This document shows, one piece after another, positions 42,332-50,585 of a stretch of DNA of 64,000 nucleotides. The notes under the pieces are model-generated. The model was given only the letters and a program-made list of their open reading frames with translations. It was not told the origin of the DNA and made no database searches. The stretch comes from Roseateles toxinivorans (GTDB lineage: Bacteria; Pseudomonadota; Gammaproteobacteria; Burkholderiales; Burkholderiaceae_C). Position 1 is the first letter of the stretch, and every line of letters starts with the position of its first letter. A program made the translations under genes and the position numbers. The stretch covers positions 26,066-90,065 of the forward strand of contig CAMDHE010000005.1 of assembly GCA_945898095.1 (NCBI GenBank), given 5' to 3'.

Positions 42332-44364
42332 GGCAAATTCTCCGTTGCCGTTGGTTTCAGATGGGTATCGCGCGGTCCGATCCTGGGGCCCAGGCGCGCG
42401 CGCAGGCTGGCACCCGCTTCAGCCCCGAGGATCTGTGAATAAAGCGCGGTGTTGGTCAGCACTTTCTTGACATAGTCGCGGGTCTCGTTGAAGGGGATGT
42501 TTTCAGCCCAGATCGCTGCGTCGAGCAGCGGGCCTTCGCGCCAGCGGCGCGAGCGGCTCGGCCCGGCGTTGTAGGCCGCGGCGGCCAGCGCCATTGAGCC
42601 GTCGAAATCATTCAGCACCAGCTTCAGATAACTGGTGCCGATATTGATGTTGAAGTCGCGGTCGTTCATCAATTCCGGACGGTAATCGACGCCGATTTTT
42701 TTGGCGGTCCAGCGCGCCGTTGCCGGCATCACCTGCATCAGCCCGGCGGCGCCGACATGCGACTGCGCATCGACGACAAAGCGCGATTCCTGCCGGATCA
42801 GCCCGTAGACATAGGCCGGGTCGATGCCGATCTCATGCGCCCGGGCGAGCAACTCGCGACGGTGCGGCGTCGGAAAACGCTGCGTCATGGCGATTTCACC
42901 GCGGGTGCGCTCGCTGGTATTGATGCAACGGTCCCAGACCGCCAGATCGCAGGCCAGTTGCGCGGCGGCCAGCAATTCGCGGTCATTCATGCCGCGCAGG
43001 CTGAAATTCCATTCGCGCACGCCCTCGTTGCGCAGCCCCATCGCGATCAGCTGCAGCGCCCGGCTCAGACCGGCATTGGCGCGCGCCTGGATGCGTTCCT
43101 GGCTGGTCAAGGCTGAAGGGTTGGCTGGTAAGGTCAGAGCCTGCCCGGAATCCTCAGCAGCCAGCCGGCCGTAAAAGTTCAAGGCCGAGGCCTGGGCTTG
43201 CAAGGCTGCGCGGGCTGCGCTGCGTTGGGCATCGCCGTCTGCGCCAGTGGCAGCCGTGGCCAGCAGGGCCTGGGCACGCCAATATTGCCATGCCGGATCG
43301 CGCTGTTCTTCATTGCTCAGCTGGCCCAATGCCTGCAAGACCAGCGGCCAGCGCTGGCTGCGCAAACCTGTTCTGGCGGCCCAGGCGATCGTTTCGTCCG
43401 GCCAGGCGGCTTGACCGGCTTGATCACCATGAAGTTTCAAGGCGCGTTCGAAATGGTCAGCGGCCTCGGGCAATAACTTGAAGGCCGCCTGCCTGCCGGT
43501 CTGTGCCCAGGTCCAGGCTGCCAGGTCGGCCGGCAATTGGCGTTCCCAACGGCTGTTCAGCGCCGCTGCCACTTGCGCCGGTTCGGCCGCAGCCAGCTTC
43601 AGCAGCGCCAAGGTGGTCAGCTCGGCCTGGAAGCGATTACCTGCTTTTGCCTTGCGGCTCAGATAGCGACCTGCGTTGTCCTGGATCTCGACCAAAGCCT
43701 GTTCTACCGAGCGTCCCAACAAGGCCCCGGCCTGCTTGACTGCACGCGGCCTTTGCGCCGCCACTGACAGGCGCAATTTCAGCCAGACATCAGCCGGCTG
43801 CAGCTTCTTGGCGTCGAAAAGCTTGCTGGCCAGCATCTGGCAGCCTTCGTCGCCGTCGCGCTGGGCCAGCCAGGCGCTGAGGGCGGCTTCGCGCGGATTG
43901 CTGACGCGCAGCGAGTCGGTCGAATATTGGGCCAGCAGCCAATAGCAAGCGACTTCGCGGTCATCGCGCATCTGGTAACGGGCATGATCGACGAGGAAAT
44001 TTTTCCAGTCGCGCCGATGGCCCAGTTCCAGCAGCCAGTCATTGCGCAAACGGTCTTCGACATAAGTTCCCGGCCAGCGGGCGTAGAAGGCATTGATCTC
44101 GCTCTGGCTGGCTTCGCCCAGACGCAGGCCGACGGTCCAATAGTCGATCCAGGCTGCCAGCGCATGGCCTTGCGCTTGCGCCGCAGCGTTGGCAGCTGCC
44201 AGGCGTTTGTGCTGCTTCAGCCGCAAGGCCTCCCTGGCTTCGAGCACCAAGGCTGGATCTGCCACCGGCAGCGACTGTGCCTGGCCCAGGCTGCAGACCA
44301 GGCATAGCGCCAAGCCGATCAGCCGGGGGAATCCATATACTGCCAAGACGATTTTCCTTCTCAT
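42328..44364 (-). CDS. slt: Soluble lytic murein transglycosylase (Slt70 type)
   Basis: Cleaves peptidoglycan glycan strands in the periplasm. The 678-residue product has a signal peptide (about residues 1-29, ending GQAQS), a long helical superhelix (30-500), and a C-terminal lysozyme-like domain with catalytic glutamate in IRQESRF (about 526), GAAGLMQVMPATA and AAYNAGPSR. The start at 44364 yields a good signal peptide but no clear Shine-Dalgarno. This ATG overlaps by two bases the ATG of the divergent cyclo-ligase gene. A longer start at 44472 would run into that gene and spoil the signal peptide. Confidence 0.92.
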   Translation of the reverse strand: MRRKIVLAVYGFPRLIGLALCLVCSLGQAQSLPVADPALVLEAREALRLKQHKRLAAANAAAQAQGHALAAWIDYWTVGLRLGEASQSEINAFYARWPGTYVEDRLRNDWLLELGHRRDWKNFLVDHARYQMRDDREVACYWLLAQYSTDSLRVSNPREAALSAWLAQRDGDEGCQMLASKLFDAKKLQPADVWLKLRLSVAAQRPRAVKQAGALLGRSVEQALVEIQDNAGRYLSRKAKAGNRFQAELTTLALLKLAAAEPAQVAAALNSRWERQLPADLAAWTWAQTGRQAAFKLLPEAADHFERALKLHGDQAGQAAWPDETIAWAARTGLRSQRWPLVLQALGQLSNEEQRDPAWQYWRAQALLATAATGADGDAQRSAARAALQAQASALNFYGRLAAEDSGQALTLPANPSALTSQERIQARANAGLSRALQLIAMGLRNEGVREWNFSLRGMNDRELLAAAQLACDLAVWDRCINTSERTRGEIAMTQRFPTPHRRELLARAHEIGIDPAYVYGLIRQESRFVVDAQSHVGAAGLMQVMPATARWTAKKIGVDYRPELMNDRDFNINIGTSYLKLVLNDFDGSMALAAAAYNAGPSRSRRWREGPLLDAAIWAENIPFNETRDYVKKVLTNTALYSQILGAEAGASLRARLGPRIGPRDTHLKPTATENLP

Positions 44365-44962
44365 GGGTGAAACTTTGTCCGATCTATTCCAGGCTGATGC
44401 TTCTCGATTGCCGCATGAACGCAAAGCCTTGCGGGCGCAATTGCTGGCGCAGCGCAAGGCCTGGTTGGCCATGCCTGCAGCTCATGCTGCCGGCGCAGCG
44501 CTGGGGCAGCAGTTGCGTGAACTGCTGGAGCAATTGGAACCGCAATGTCTGGGCCTTTACTGGCCGCTTGAAGGTGAATTTAACGCAGCCGAGAAAATCC
44601 AGGGTCATGCCTGGGAACAAGCCCCCCAGCTGGCCTTGCCTTATGCCCATAAATCACCGCGATTCATGGACTATCGGCGCTGGGATGGCACCAGCCCGAC
44701 GATACAGGATGAATGCGGCATAGGCAGCAGCGGCGGGGCCTTGGTGGTGCCTGACGTGGTGCTGGTCCCCTGCGTGGGCTTTACCCGCGAAGGCTTCCGC
44801 CTGGGTTATGGCGGCGGCTATTTCGACCAATGGCTGAGCCTGCATCCAGGCGTCATCAGCGTCGGCCTGGCCTGGTCGGTCAGCGAGGCGCATTTCGCCA
44901 TCGAGGCCCATGACCAGCCCTTGACCCTGGTGTTGACCGAGCGCGAGATCGTCGCGCCCTGA
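44363..44962 (+). CDS. 5-formyltetrahydrofolate cyclo-ligase, copy 1
   Basis: Converts 5-formyl-THF to 5,10-methenyl-THF with ATP. The 199-residue protein shows the family pattern: RKALRAQLLAQRKAW at the N-terminus, LYWPLEGEF and the nucleotide-binding loop GFRLGYGGGYFDQWL near residue 148. The ATG at 44363 overlaps the slt ATG on the other strand. No Shine-Dalgarno is present. TATACT at 44336-44341 may be its -10. A second, diverged paralogue lies at 45793-46362. Confidence 0.9.
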   Translation: MGETLSDLFQADASRLPHERKALRAQLLAQRKAWLAMPAAHAAGAALGQQLRELLEQLEPQCLGLYWPLEGEFNAAEKIQGHAWEQAPQLALPYAHKSPRFMDYRRWDGTSPTIQDECGIGSSGGALVVPDVVLVPCVGFTREGFRLGYGGGYFDQWLSLHPGVISVGLAWSVSEAHFAIEAHDQPLTLVLTEREIVAP

Positions 44963-44971
44963 GCCTGTCGG

Positions 44972-45718
44972 TCACAGTCTGCGCTGCTTGAAGGCGCTGG
45001 CCACCGCGGCCAGCGCTGGCTTGATTGTTTCCCAGGTATCGCGATCGAATTCGGCCGGCTTGCGCAGCATCGCCGAGGCTTTGAACTTCGGCGTGAGGGG
45101 CTGGTTGCTGGCGAAGATGATGCTGTTGCCGCATTTGTTGTCGCTGACGACCAGGATTTCTTCCTGGAAACTTTGCTGGATTCGGGTCAGGTTGGTGATA
45201 TGGCCGGCATAGCCTGGGTGCAGATTGGTGACCATCAAGCCACCGGCCGTCAGCGCTGTCGAGCAGTCATCGTAAAAACTTTGTGAGCAAAGAGCCGGTG
45301 GCTGGCCCTCGCTGTCAAAGCCGTCGACGAGCAGGACATCGAAGCGCTGGCCGGCATCGCGGACGAAATCGGCACCATCGGCCTGCTGCACCTGAAACCT
45401 GGCTTGGTCGGGCGGGATCTGGAACAGCTCGCGCAAAGCGATCACATGCGGATTGATCTCGACCGCAGTGATGTTCGTCGCTGGCAGATGGCGGAAGCAG
45501 AACTTGGCCATCGAGCCTCCGCCCAGACCGATCATCGCCAGCATCGCTGGCACGCTGTCGAACAGCAGGAAACCCATCATCGTGCGGGTGTAGTCCAGAT
45601 CCAGCGCGTCCGGGTTGCTGGTCTGCATGCGGCTCTGGATTTCGCTGATCGAGAAATGCAGCGCCTTGGTCCCCGGCGCCTCGTAGACATAGGGTTTGAC
45701 ATGGTCGGTATCTGGCAT
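44972..45718 (-). CDS. Spermidine-synthase-like methyltransferase-fold protein
   Basis: A 248-residue Rossmann-fold protein related to polyamine aminopropyltransferases. The motif MIGLGGGSMAKFC (about residue 62) matches the SAM-type loop, with VEINPHVIAL, and LLVDGFDSEGQPP as the fold's catalytic-region loop. Whether it is a true spermidine synthase is uncertain, since it lacks the N-terminal beta domain of SpeE. It is convergent with the first cyclo-ligase gene (9 nt apart) and divergent from the second. Confidence 0.8.
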   Translation of the reverse strand: MPDTDHVKPYVYEAPGTKALHFSISEIQSRMQTSNPDALDLDYTRTMMGFLLFDSVPAMLAMIGLGGGSMAKFCFRHLPATNITAVEINPHVIALRELFQIPPDQARFQVQQADGADFVRDAGQRFDVLLVDGFDSEGQPPALCSQSFYDDCSTALTAGGLMVTNLHPGYAGHITNLTRIQQSFQEEILVVSDNKCGNSIIFASNQPLTPKFKASAMLRKPAEFDRDTWETIKPALAAVASAFKQRRL

Positions 45719-45724
45719 CCGGTC

Positions 45725-45730
45725 AGTATA
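45725..45730 (-). promoter_or_regulatory. -10-like hexamer of the spermidine-synthase-like gene
   Basis: TATACT on the minus strand ends exactly 6 nt before the ATG at 45718. No Shine-Dalgarno lies between. Transcription would begin at about the start codon, as for smg and dapF. Confidence 0.45.
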
Positions 45731-45792
45731 TGGACATCAATGCCAGGCAGACTCAAGCACAATAGCCGCTTGCCCCCAAGCCGGAGTGCCTA

Positions 45793-46362
45793 GTGGATCT
45801 GAAGGACCGCGGCGCATTGCGCCAGAAACTGATTCAGGATCGCCTCGATCTGCCCGGGCGGCTGGCTTTGGCCGAGCAGTTGCAAAGCGTGCTGCGCGTC
45901 TGGCTGGTGCGGCGCCAGGAACTGACGATCGGCGCTTACTGGCCGATCAAGGGCGAGTTCGATCCCTTGCCTGCGCTCTACCGCTGGGGCGAGGCCAATC
46001 CGCAGCGGCGCATCGGCTTGCCGGTGGTCGACAAGGCCGAAGGCCGGCTGCGCTTCCATGTCTGGTACCCAGGTTGCCCGATGGAGGACGATTCATTCGG
46101 GATTCCCAAACCAAAGGGCACCGAGGTCTTTGATCCTCAATTGCTGATCGTGCCCTGCGTCGGCTACGGGCCTTGCGGCCTGCGTCTGGGCTATGGCGGC
46201 GGTTTCATGGACCGTACGCTGGCGCAACTGCAGCCACGCCCGGCCACAGCAGGCATTGGCTATGCGCATGGTTTTCTGCCGCTGCTGAAGGCCTTGCCGC
46301 ACGATATGCCGCTTGACTCGATGCTGACCGAAGATGGCGTCGTCTGGGCTCTGAATGGATAG
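45793..46362 (+). CDS. 5-formyltetrahydrofolate cyclo-ligase family protein, copy 2
   Basis: A 189-residue paralogue of the cyclo-ligase at 44363, with the same fold elements (IGAYWPIKGEF, LLIVPCVGYG, GLRLGYGGGFMDRTL) but low overall identity. The GTG start has CCGGAG upstream. Both copies keep the LGYGGG nucleotide loop, so both may be active, perhaps on different folates. A hairpin that serves as the ompW terminator follows on the other strand. Confidence 0.88.
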   Translation: MDLKDRGALRQKLIQDRLDLPGRLALAEQLQSVLRVWLVRRQELTIGAYWPIKGEFDPLPALYRWGEANPQRRIGLPVVDKAEGRLRFHVWYPGCPMEDDSFGIPKPKGTEVFDPQLLIVPCVGYGPCGLRLGYGGGFMDRTLAQLQPRPATAGIGYAHGFLPLLKALPHDMPLDSMLTEDGVVWALNG

Positions 46363-46413
46363 GCCAAGGCCTGAATCGGGTCGCCTGCAGGAAGGTCCAT
46401 GCCAAGCGCAGAT

Positions 46414-46450
46414 GAAAAAAACCGCCACGCCCTCGCGGGTCGCAGCGGTT
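46414..46450 (-). terminator. Rho-independent terminator of ompW
   Basis: On the minus strand AACCGC (46450-46445) pairs with GCGGTT (46425-46420), with inner GC-rich pairing, followed by a run of at least six T. It lies about 23 nt after the ompW stop. On the plus strand the same hairpin could end the second cyclo-ligase transcript less efficiently. Confidence 0.8.
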
Positions 46451-46472
46451 TGACTGCTGATTCGGGATCGGT

Positions 46473-47087
46473 TTAGAAGCGCATGCCCAGACCCAAGCCG
46501 ACCAGCAATGGGTCGACCTTGAATTTGCCTGCTTCAGCGCCCTTGGAATAGACGGTGGTGCCGATCTGGACCTTCTTCACGTCGAGGTTGACGTACAGAT
46601 TTTTCGCCACATGGATGTCGGCACCGACTTGCAGCGACAGCCCGACGCTGTTGTACTTGATTGTCGGCTCCAACGCGGTCTGCACCGCTGGAACGAAGTT
46701 CACAGCCGAGAAGTTCGTGTAGTTCAAGCCCGCGCCCACATAGGGACGGAAGGTCGCCGTGGGGCTGAAGTGGTATTGCAGGCTCAGCGTTGGCGGCAGA
46801 TGCTTGAGTGAGCCGATTTCGGTGCTGCCCGAGTACAGCTTGTGCTTCTGTGGATAGGTCAGGATCAACTCGGCGGCGATATTGGGTGTGACGAAATAGC
46901 TGATGTCGACTTCAGGAATCGTCCGGTTGTTGACGCTCAGTCCCAGGCCGGTGCTGTCCTTGTTGGCTGAATCGAGATTCACTGCGCGCACGCGCACCAG
47001 CCAAGGACCTTCTTGCGCTTGAACTGCGATGCCTGTGAAGGAAAGTACTACAGCGACGGCGGCAAAACTGCTTGCGAACTTGGTCAT
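46473..47087 (-). CDS. ompW: OmpW family outer-membrane protein
   Basis: An eight-stranded outer-membrane barrel of 204 residues. It has a signal peptide (about residues 1-24, ending VQAQ), the OmpW features WLVRVRAV, PEVDISYFVTPNIAAELI and FRPYVGAGLNYT, and a C-terminal phenylalanine (GLGLGMRF). The family is linked to transport of small hydrophobic compounds and is often induced without oxygen. The 130-bp upstream region contains two adjacent palindromes that could be regulator sites. Confidence 0.92.
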   Translation of the reverse strand: MTKFASSFAAVAVVLSFTGIAVQAQEGPWLVRVRAVNLDSANKDSTGLGLSVNNRTIPEVDISYFVTPNIAAELILTYPQKHKLYSGSTEIGSLKHLPPTLSLQYHFSPTATFRPYVGAGLNYTNFSAVNFVPAVQTALEPTIKYNSVGLSLQVGADIHVAKNLYVNLDVKKVQIGTTVYSKGAEAGKFKVDPLLVGLGLGMRF

Positions 47088-47145
47088 ATCAATGGCTCCA
47101 AAGAGACGGGGAATTTCCCGATCAAAGCCATTGAACTGTTTATTT

Positions 47146-47177
47146 AAGGGTTAACCCTTGACCTTGCGCAAGCGCAA
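47146..47177. promoter_or_regulatory. Two adjacent palindromes upstream of ompW
   Basis: 47146-47159 is the perfect 14-bp palindrome AAGGGTTAACCCTT. 47164-47177 has arms TTGCGC/GCGCAA around AA, a spacing like FNR/CRP-family sites (TTGCG-N4-CGCAA). They lie 60-90 bp upstream of the ompW ATG. A CRP/FNR-type regulator is a possibility; the half-site differs from the usual TTGAT. Confidence 0.4.
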
Positions 47178-47217
47178 TAAATCGAGGCCCAGCAGGGCTA
47201 GTTATTTTTGATGCGAC

Positions 47218-48054
47218 TCAAGAATGTGGCGCAATACTGAGCCGTTTGCACAGCTCAAGCGTCAACGCCGATTGATTCAGCGTATAGAAATGCAGGCCTG
47301 GCGCACCACCGGCAATCAGGCGCTCGCAGATGCTGGTCATGACATCGAGACCGAAGGCCCGGATCGAGGCATGGTCGTCCATATAGCCTTCCATTTTCAA
47401 GGCCACCCAGCGGGGGATTTCGATGCCGTCGCGGATGGCGAACTGCGCGATCCGGCCATAGTTGTGAAAGGGCATGATCCCCGGCACGATCGGTTGGTCC
47501 ACGCCCAACGCACGCACCGCGTCGACGAAGTGGAAATAGGCATCCGGGTTGAAGAAGAACTGCGTGATCGCTGAGCTGGCGCCGGCCTGCATCTTGTCGG
47601 CGAAATACTGCAGATCCTTGGCGGCATAGCGTTGCTGCGGGTGGTACTCGGGGTAGGCAGCGACCTCGATTTTCCAGTCTGACCCCTGGGTTTCGCGGAT
47701 GAAACGCACCAACTCGGAGGCATAGCGGAATTCGCCGGCAGTCGCCGTGCCACTGGGCAGGTCGCCACGCAAGGCGACCACGCGGCGGATGTTCTGCGCC
47801 CGGTAGGTTGCCAGGGTTTCGGCGATGTTTTCGCGTGTCGATCCGATGCAGGACAGGTGCGGTGCGGCCTCGAAACCCGAGGCGGCAATGTCCATCACCG
47901 TGGCCAGGGTCTTTTCGCGCGTCGAACCACCGGCACCATAGGTCACTGAAAAATATTGCGGGTTCAGGACGCTGAGGTCCTGCACCACGGATTTCAGCTT
48001 GTCTGCCCCGACCGGGGTGTTGGGCGGAAAGAACTCGAAACTGACTGGTGTCAT
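47218..48054 (-). CDS. metF: Methylenetetrahydrofolate reductase
   Basis: Reduces 5,10-methylene-THF to 5-methyl-THF for methionine synthesis. The 278-residue TIM-barrel flavoprotein shows SFEFFPP at the N-terminus, FSVTYGAGGSTR, LRGDLP, AYPEYHP and ITQFFFNPDAYFHF. The ATG at 48054 has AGGAG upstream and overlaps the tlyA stop by four bases. It ends the ahcY-tlyA-metF group, linking the folate and activated-methyl cycles. Confidence 0.96.
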   Translation of the reverse strand: MTPVSFEFFPPNTPVGADKLKSVVQDLSVLNPQYFSVTYGAGGSTREKTLATVMDIAASGFEAAPHLSCIGSTRENIAETLATYRAQNIRRVVALRGDLPSGTATAGEFRYASELVRFIRETQGSDWKIEVAAYPEYHPQQRYAAKDLQYFADKMQAGASSAITQFFFNPDAYFHFVDAVRALGVDQPIVPGIMPFHNYGRIAQFAIRDGIEIPRWVALKMEGYMDDHASIRAFGLDVMTSICERLIAGGAPGLHFYTLNQSALTLELCKRLSIAPHS

Positions 48055-48824
48055 CTGCTTTGCTCCTGAGCTTCTGCGGTTGCCCACAAGAAGAATTCCT
48101 TGTTGCCATCACCGCCGGTGATGGTGCTTTCAAAATAGCCTTGCACCTGCCAGCCCAACTCGGCGCAGGCCTCGCGGGCCCTGGCTTCCAGCAGCGGATA
48201 AAGCGCTGCGTCCTTGACCAGGCCGGCACGCGTCACCGCTTTCGGCCCGAGCTCGAACTGCGGCTTGATCAACAGCAGCAGCTGAGCTCCTGGCTTCAAC
48301 CAGGCAGCCAGCTGCGGCAAGGCACCGAGCATCGAGATGAAACTGAGGTCGCCGACGAGCAGATCAAATCCGCCCGCCGGTTTATGCAGACTCAAGGCCG
48401 ATCCGGCCAATTCCCGCACATGCAAGCCTTCCAGCGCGACGATGCGCGGGTCACCCGCCAGATCCGGATGCAACTGACCATGGCCGACGTCGAAGCCGAC
48501 CACCCGCGCCGCGCCGGCCTTTAGCAGGCAGTCGCTGAAGCCGCCGGTGCTCTGGCCGATGTCGAGCACCGTCAGGCCGCTGACATCCAGCGATGCAGCT
48601 TTCAACGCGCCTTCGAGCTTCAAGCCGCCACGCGAGACATAACGCAACTCGGCGTCATCGCTGATCCGCAAATGCGCATGCAAGGGCAATTCAGCCCCGG
48701 CCTTGGCAACCTGGATCCAGCCGCCAGGCGAGGCCCATTCGGCCGCGCCGGCGCTGATCAGCCGCTGCGCCGCCGAGCGGGTCGGCGCCAGACCTTTGGA
48801 CAAGAGCAGTTGGTCAGCACGCAT
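48051..48824 (-). CDS. TlyA family rRNA 2'-O-methyltransferase
   Basis: S4 domain plus FtsJ-like methyltransferase that, in characterised relatives, 2'-O-methylates cytidines in 16S/23S rRNA. The S4 part (RADQLLLSKGLAPTRSAAQRL) fills about residues 1-60. The methyltransferase loop is LDIGQSTGGFSDCLL (about 87), with VGDLSFISM and LIKPQFELG. The start at 48824 gives the usual MRADQLL beginning; a GTG at 48869 would place a perfect hairpin inside the gene. It lies between ahcY and metF. Confidence 0.88.
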   Translation of the reverse strand: MRADQLLLSKGLAPTRSAAQRLISAGAAEWASPGGWIQVAKAGAELPLHAHLRISDDAELRYVSRGGLKLEGALKAASLDVSGLTVLDIGQSTGGFSDCLLKAGAARVVGFDVGHGQLHPDLAGDPRIVALEGLHVRELAGSALSLHKPAGGFDLLVGDLSFISMLGALPQLAAWLKPGAQLLLLIKPQFELGPKAVTRAGLVKDAALYPLLEARAREACAELGWQVQGYFESTITGGDGNKEFFLWATAEAQEQSR

Positions 48825-48846
48825 GGCGATCCGATCTATGCTGGGC

Positions 48847-48868
48847 TGCGCCTGGCAAGCCAGGCGCA
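48847..48868 (-). terminator. Perfect hairpin between ahcY and tlyA
   Basis: TGCGCCTGGC and GCCAGGCGCA are perfect 10-bp arms around AA. The element lies 10 nt after the ahcY stop and 22 nt before the likely tlyA start. No T-run follows. It may set the ratio of ahcY to downstream mRNA, or stabilise the ahcY 3' end. Confidence 0.45.
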
Positions 48869-48878
48869 CAGCAGGCGA

Positions 48879-50318
48879 TCAATAGCGGTAGCTATCGGCC
48901 TTGTACGGGCCCGTCTTGGCCACGCCGATATAGGCTGCCTGCTCGTCGGTCAACACGCTCAGCTGCGCATTCAGCGTCGTCAGTTGCAGGACGGCGACCT
49001 TCTCGTCCAGATGCTTGGGCAGCACATAGACCTTGCCGTTCTCATAAGCCTCTTTGCGGGCGAACAGTTCGATCTGTGCAATCGTCTGGTTCGCGAACGA
49101 ACTTGACATCACATAGCTCGGGTGGCCGGTGCCGCAGCCCAGATTCACCAGGCGGCCCTTGGCCAGCATGATGATGCGCTTGCCGTCGGGGAAGATTACA
49201 TGGTCGACTTGCGGCTTGATTTCTTCCCAGATGCAGGAGTCCAGCGAAGCAACATCGATTTCGTTATCGAAATGGCCAATATTGCAAACGATGGCCTGGT
49301 TCTTCATCGCCTCCATATGCTCGCGACGGATCACGTTCTTGTTGCCGGTGGCGCTGACGAAGATGTCGGCCTTGTCGGCGGCATATTCCATCGTCACGAC
49401 CCGGTAGCCTTCCATCGCTGCCTGCAGCGCGCAGATCGGATCGATCTCGGTCACCCAGACCTGGGCCGACAGCGCGCGCATGGCCTGGGCCGAGCCCTTG
49501 CCCACATCACCGTAACCGGCGATCACGGCGACCTTGCCGGCGATCATCACGTCGGTGGCGCGCTTGACCGCGTCGACCAGCGATTCGCGGCAGCCATAGA
49601 GGTTGTCGAACTTGCTCTTGGTCACTGAGTCATTGACGTTGATTGCACGGAACAGCAACTCGCCCTTGGCAGACATTTCCTGCAGGCGGTGTACGCCGGT
49701 CGTCGTCTCTTCGGTCACACCGATGATTTCGGCGCTCTTGCGGGTGTACCAGGTCGGGTCGACCGCGACCTTGGCCTTGATTGCGGCGAACAGGATCCGC
49801 TCTTCCTCGGTGCCTGGATGGTCCAGCACTGACAGGTCCTTCGCGGCCTTCTGGCCCAGATGCATCAACAAGGTGGCATCGCCGCCGTCGTCGAGGATCA
49901 TGTTCGGGCCTTCGCCGGCTGCGCCCTTGACGCCGAACTCGAAGATGCGGTGCGTGTAATCCCAATAGTCTTCGAGCGTCTCGCCCTTGTAGGCAAACAC
50001 CGGTGTGCCGGCGACGACCAGAGCGGCCGCAGCCTGATCTTGGGTCGAATAAATATTGCAAGAGGCCCAGCGCACTTCGGCGCCCAGTGCTTGCAAGGTT
50101 TCCACCAGCACGGCGGTCTGGATCGTCATGTGCAGGCTGCCGGTGATGCGCGCGCCCTTCAGCGGCTGTGTGACGGCGTATTCCTTGCGGATCGCCATCA
50201 GCGCAGGCATTTCGCATTCAGCGATGTTCAGTTCCTTGCGGCCCCAGGCGGCAAGTGTCAGGTCGGCCACATGGTATTGGTCGGCGGATAAAGCGGTGAT
50301 TTTCATTGCGGCAGTCAT
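48879..50318 (-). CDS. ahcY: Adenosylhomocysteinase
   Basis: Hydrolyses S-adenosylhomocysteine to adenosine and homocysteine, relieving product inhibition of methyltransferases. The 479-residue enzyme has the conserved [27 protein letters not shown], the NAD-binding loop [21 protein letters not shown] and the C-terminal KADSYRY. AAGGAG lies upstream of the ATG at 50318. Upstream is a SAH riboswitch, so expression should rise when its own substrate accumulates. Confidence 0.98.
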   Translation of the reverse strand: MTAAMKITALSADQYHVADLTLAAWGRKELNIAECEMPALMAIRKEYAVTQPLKGARITGSLHMTIQTAVLVETLQALGAEVRWASCNIYSTQDQAAAALVVAGTPVFAYKGETLEDYWDYTHRIFEFGVKGAAGEGPNMILDDGGDATLLMHLGQKAAKDLSVLDHPGTEEERILFAAIKAKVAVDPTWYTRKSAEIIGVTEETTTGVHRLQEMSAKGELLFRAINVNDSVTKSKFDNLYGCRESLVDAVKRATDVMIAGKVAVIAGYGDVGKGSAQAMRALSAQVWVTEIDPICALQAAMEGYRVVTMEYAADKADIFVSATGNKNVIRREHMEAMKNQAIVCNIGHFDNEIDVASLDSCIWEEIKPQVDHVIFPDGKRIIMLAKGRLVNLGCGTGHPSYVMSSSFANQTIAQIELFARKEAYENGKVYVLPKHLDEKVAVLQLTTLNAQLSVLTDEQAAYIGVAKTGPYKADSYRY

Positions 50319-50411
50319 TGCGAGCTCCTTCAAAATGATGAAGCCGCTGTCGTCTGCGCGTGGCGCTGCCGGTCTTGAGTCAACCGGGCCATCACCCACG
50401 CAGAAAACAGC

Positions 50412-50503
50412 GGGTGAGCGCGGTTGCGGCGTTCTGGATGGTCAAACCGGTCGCAGAACGTTTCCGAGCCTGGCCACTGATCAGTGGTCGCAACGCTCCT
50501 CGG
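50412..50503 (-). promoter_or_regulatory. S-adenosylhomocysteine (SAH) riboswitch
   Basis: On the minus strand the element begins CCGAGGAGCGTTGCGACC and continues GCCAGGCTCGG, then ends CGCAACCGCGCTCACCC. P1 is CCGAG/CTCGG, a self-complementary hairpin CCACTGATCAGTGG forms P2, CGTTCTG/CAGAACG an internal stem, and GAGCG..GCG pairs with CGC..CGCTC in the pseudoknot-like P4. This fits the known SAH aptamer of ahcY leaders in beta- and gammaproteobacteria. It ends 93 nt before the ahcY start. Confidence 0.92.
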
Positions 50504-50512
50504 AAGGGGCGA

Positions 50513-50518
50513 ATTCTA
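50513..50518 (-). promoter_or_regulatory. -10 element of the ahcY riboswitch transcript
   Basis: TAGAAT on the minus strand lies about 9 nt before the first base-paired residue of the SAH riboswitch. AAGACA 18 nt further upstream is a partial -35 match. Transcription would start right at the aptamer. Confidence 0.55.
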
Positions 50519-50585
50519 GCCCGAAGTCTCGCTGCTTGTCTTTGCCCGCACGATAATCGTGGTTTAAACAGCCGAGCCTGCAGTC

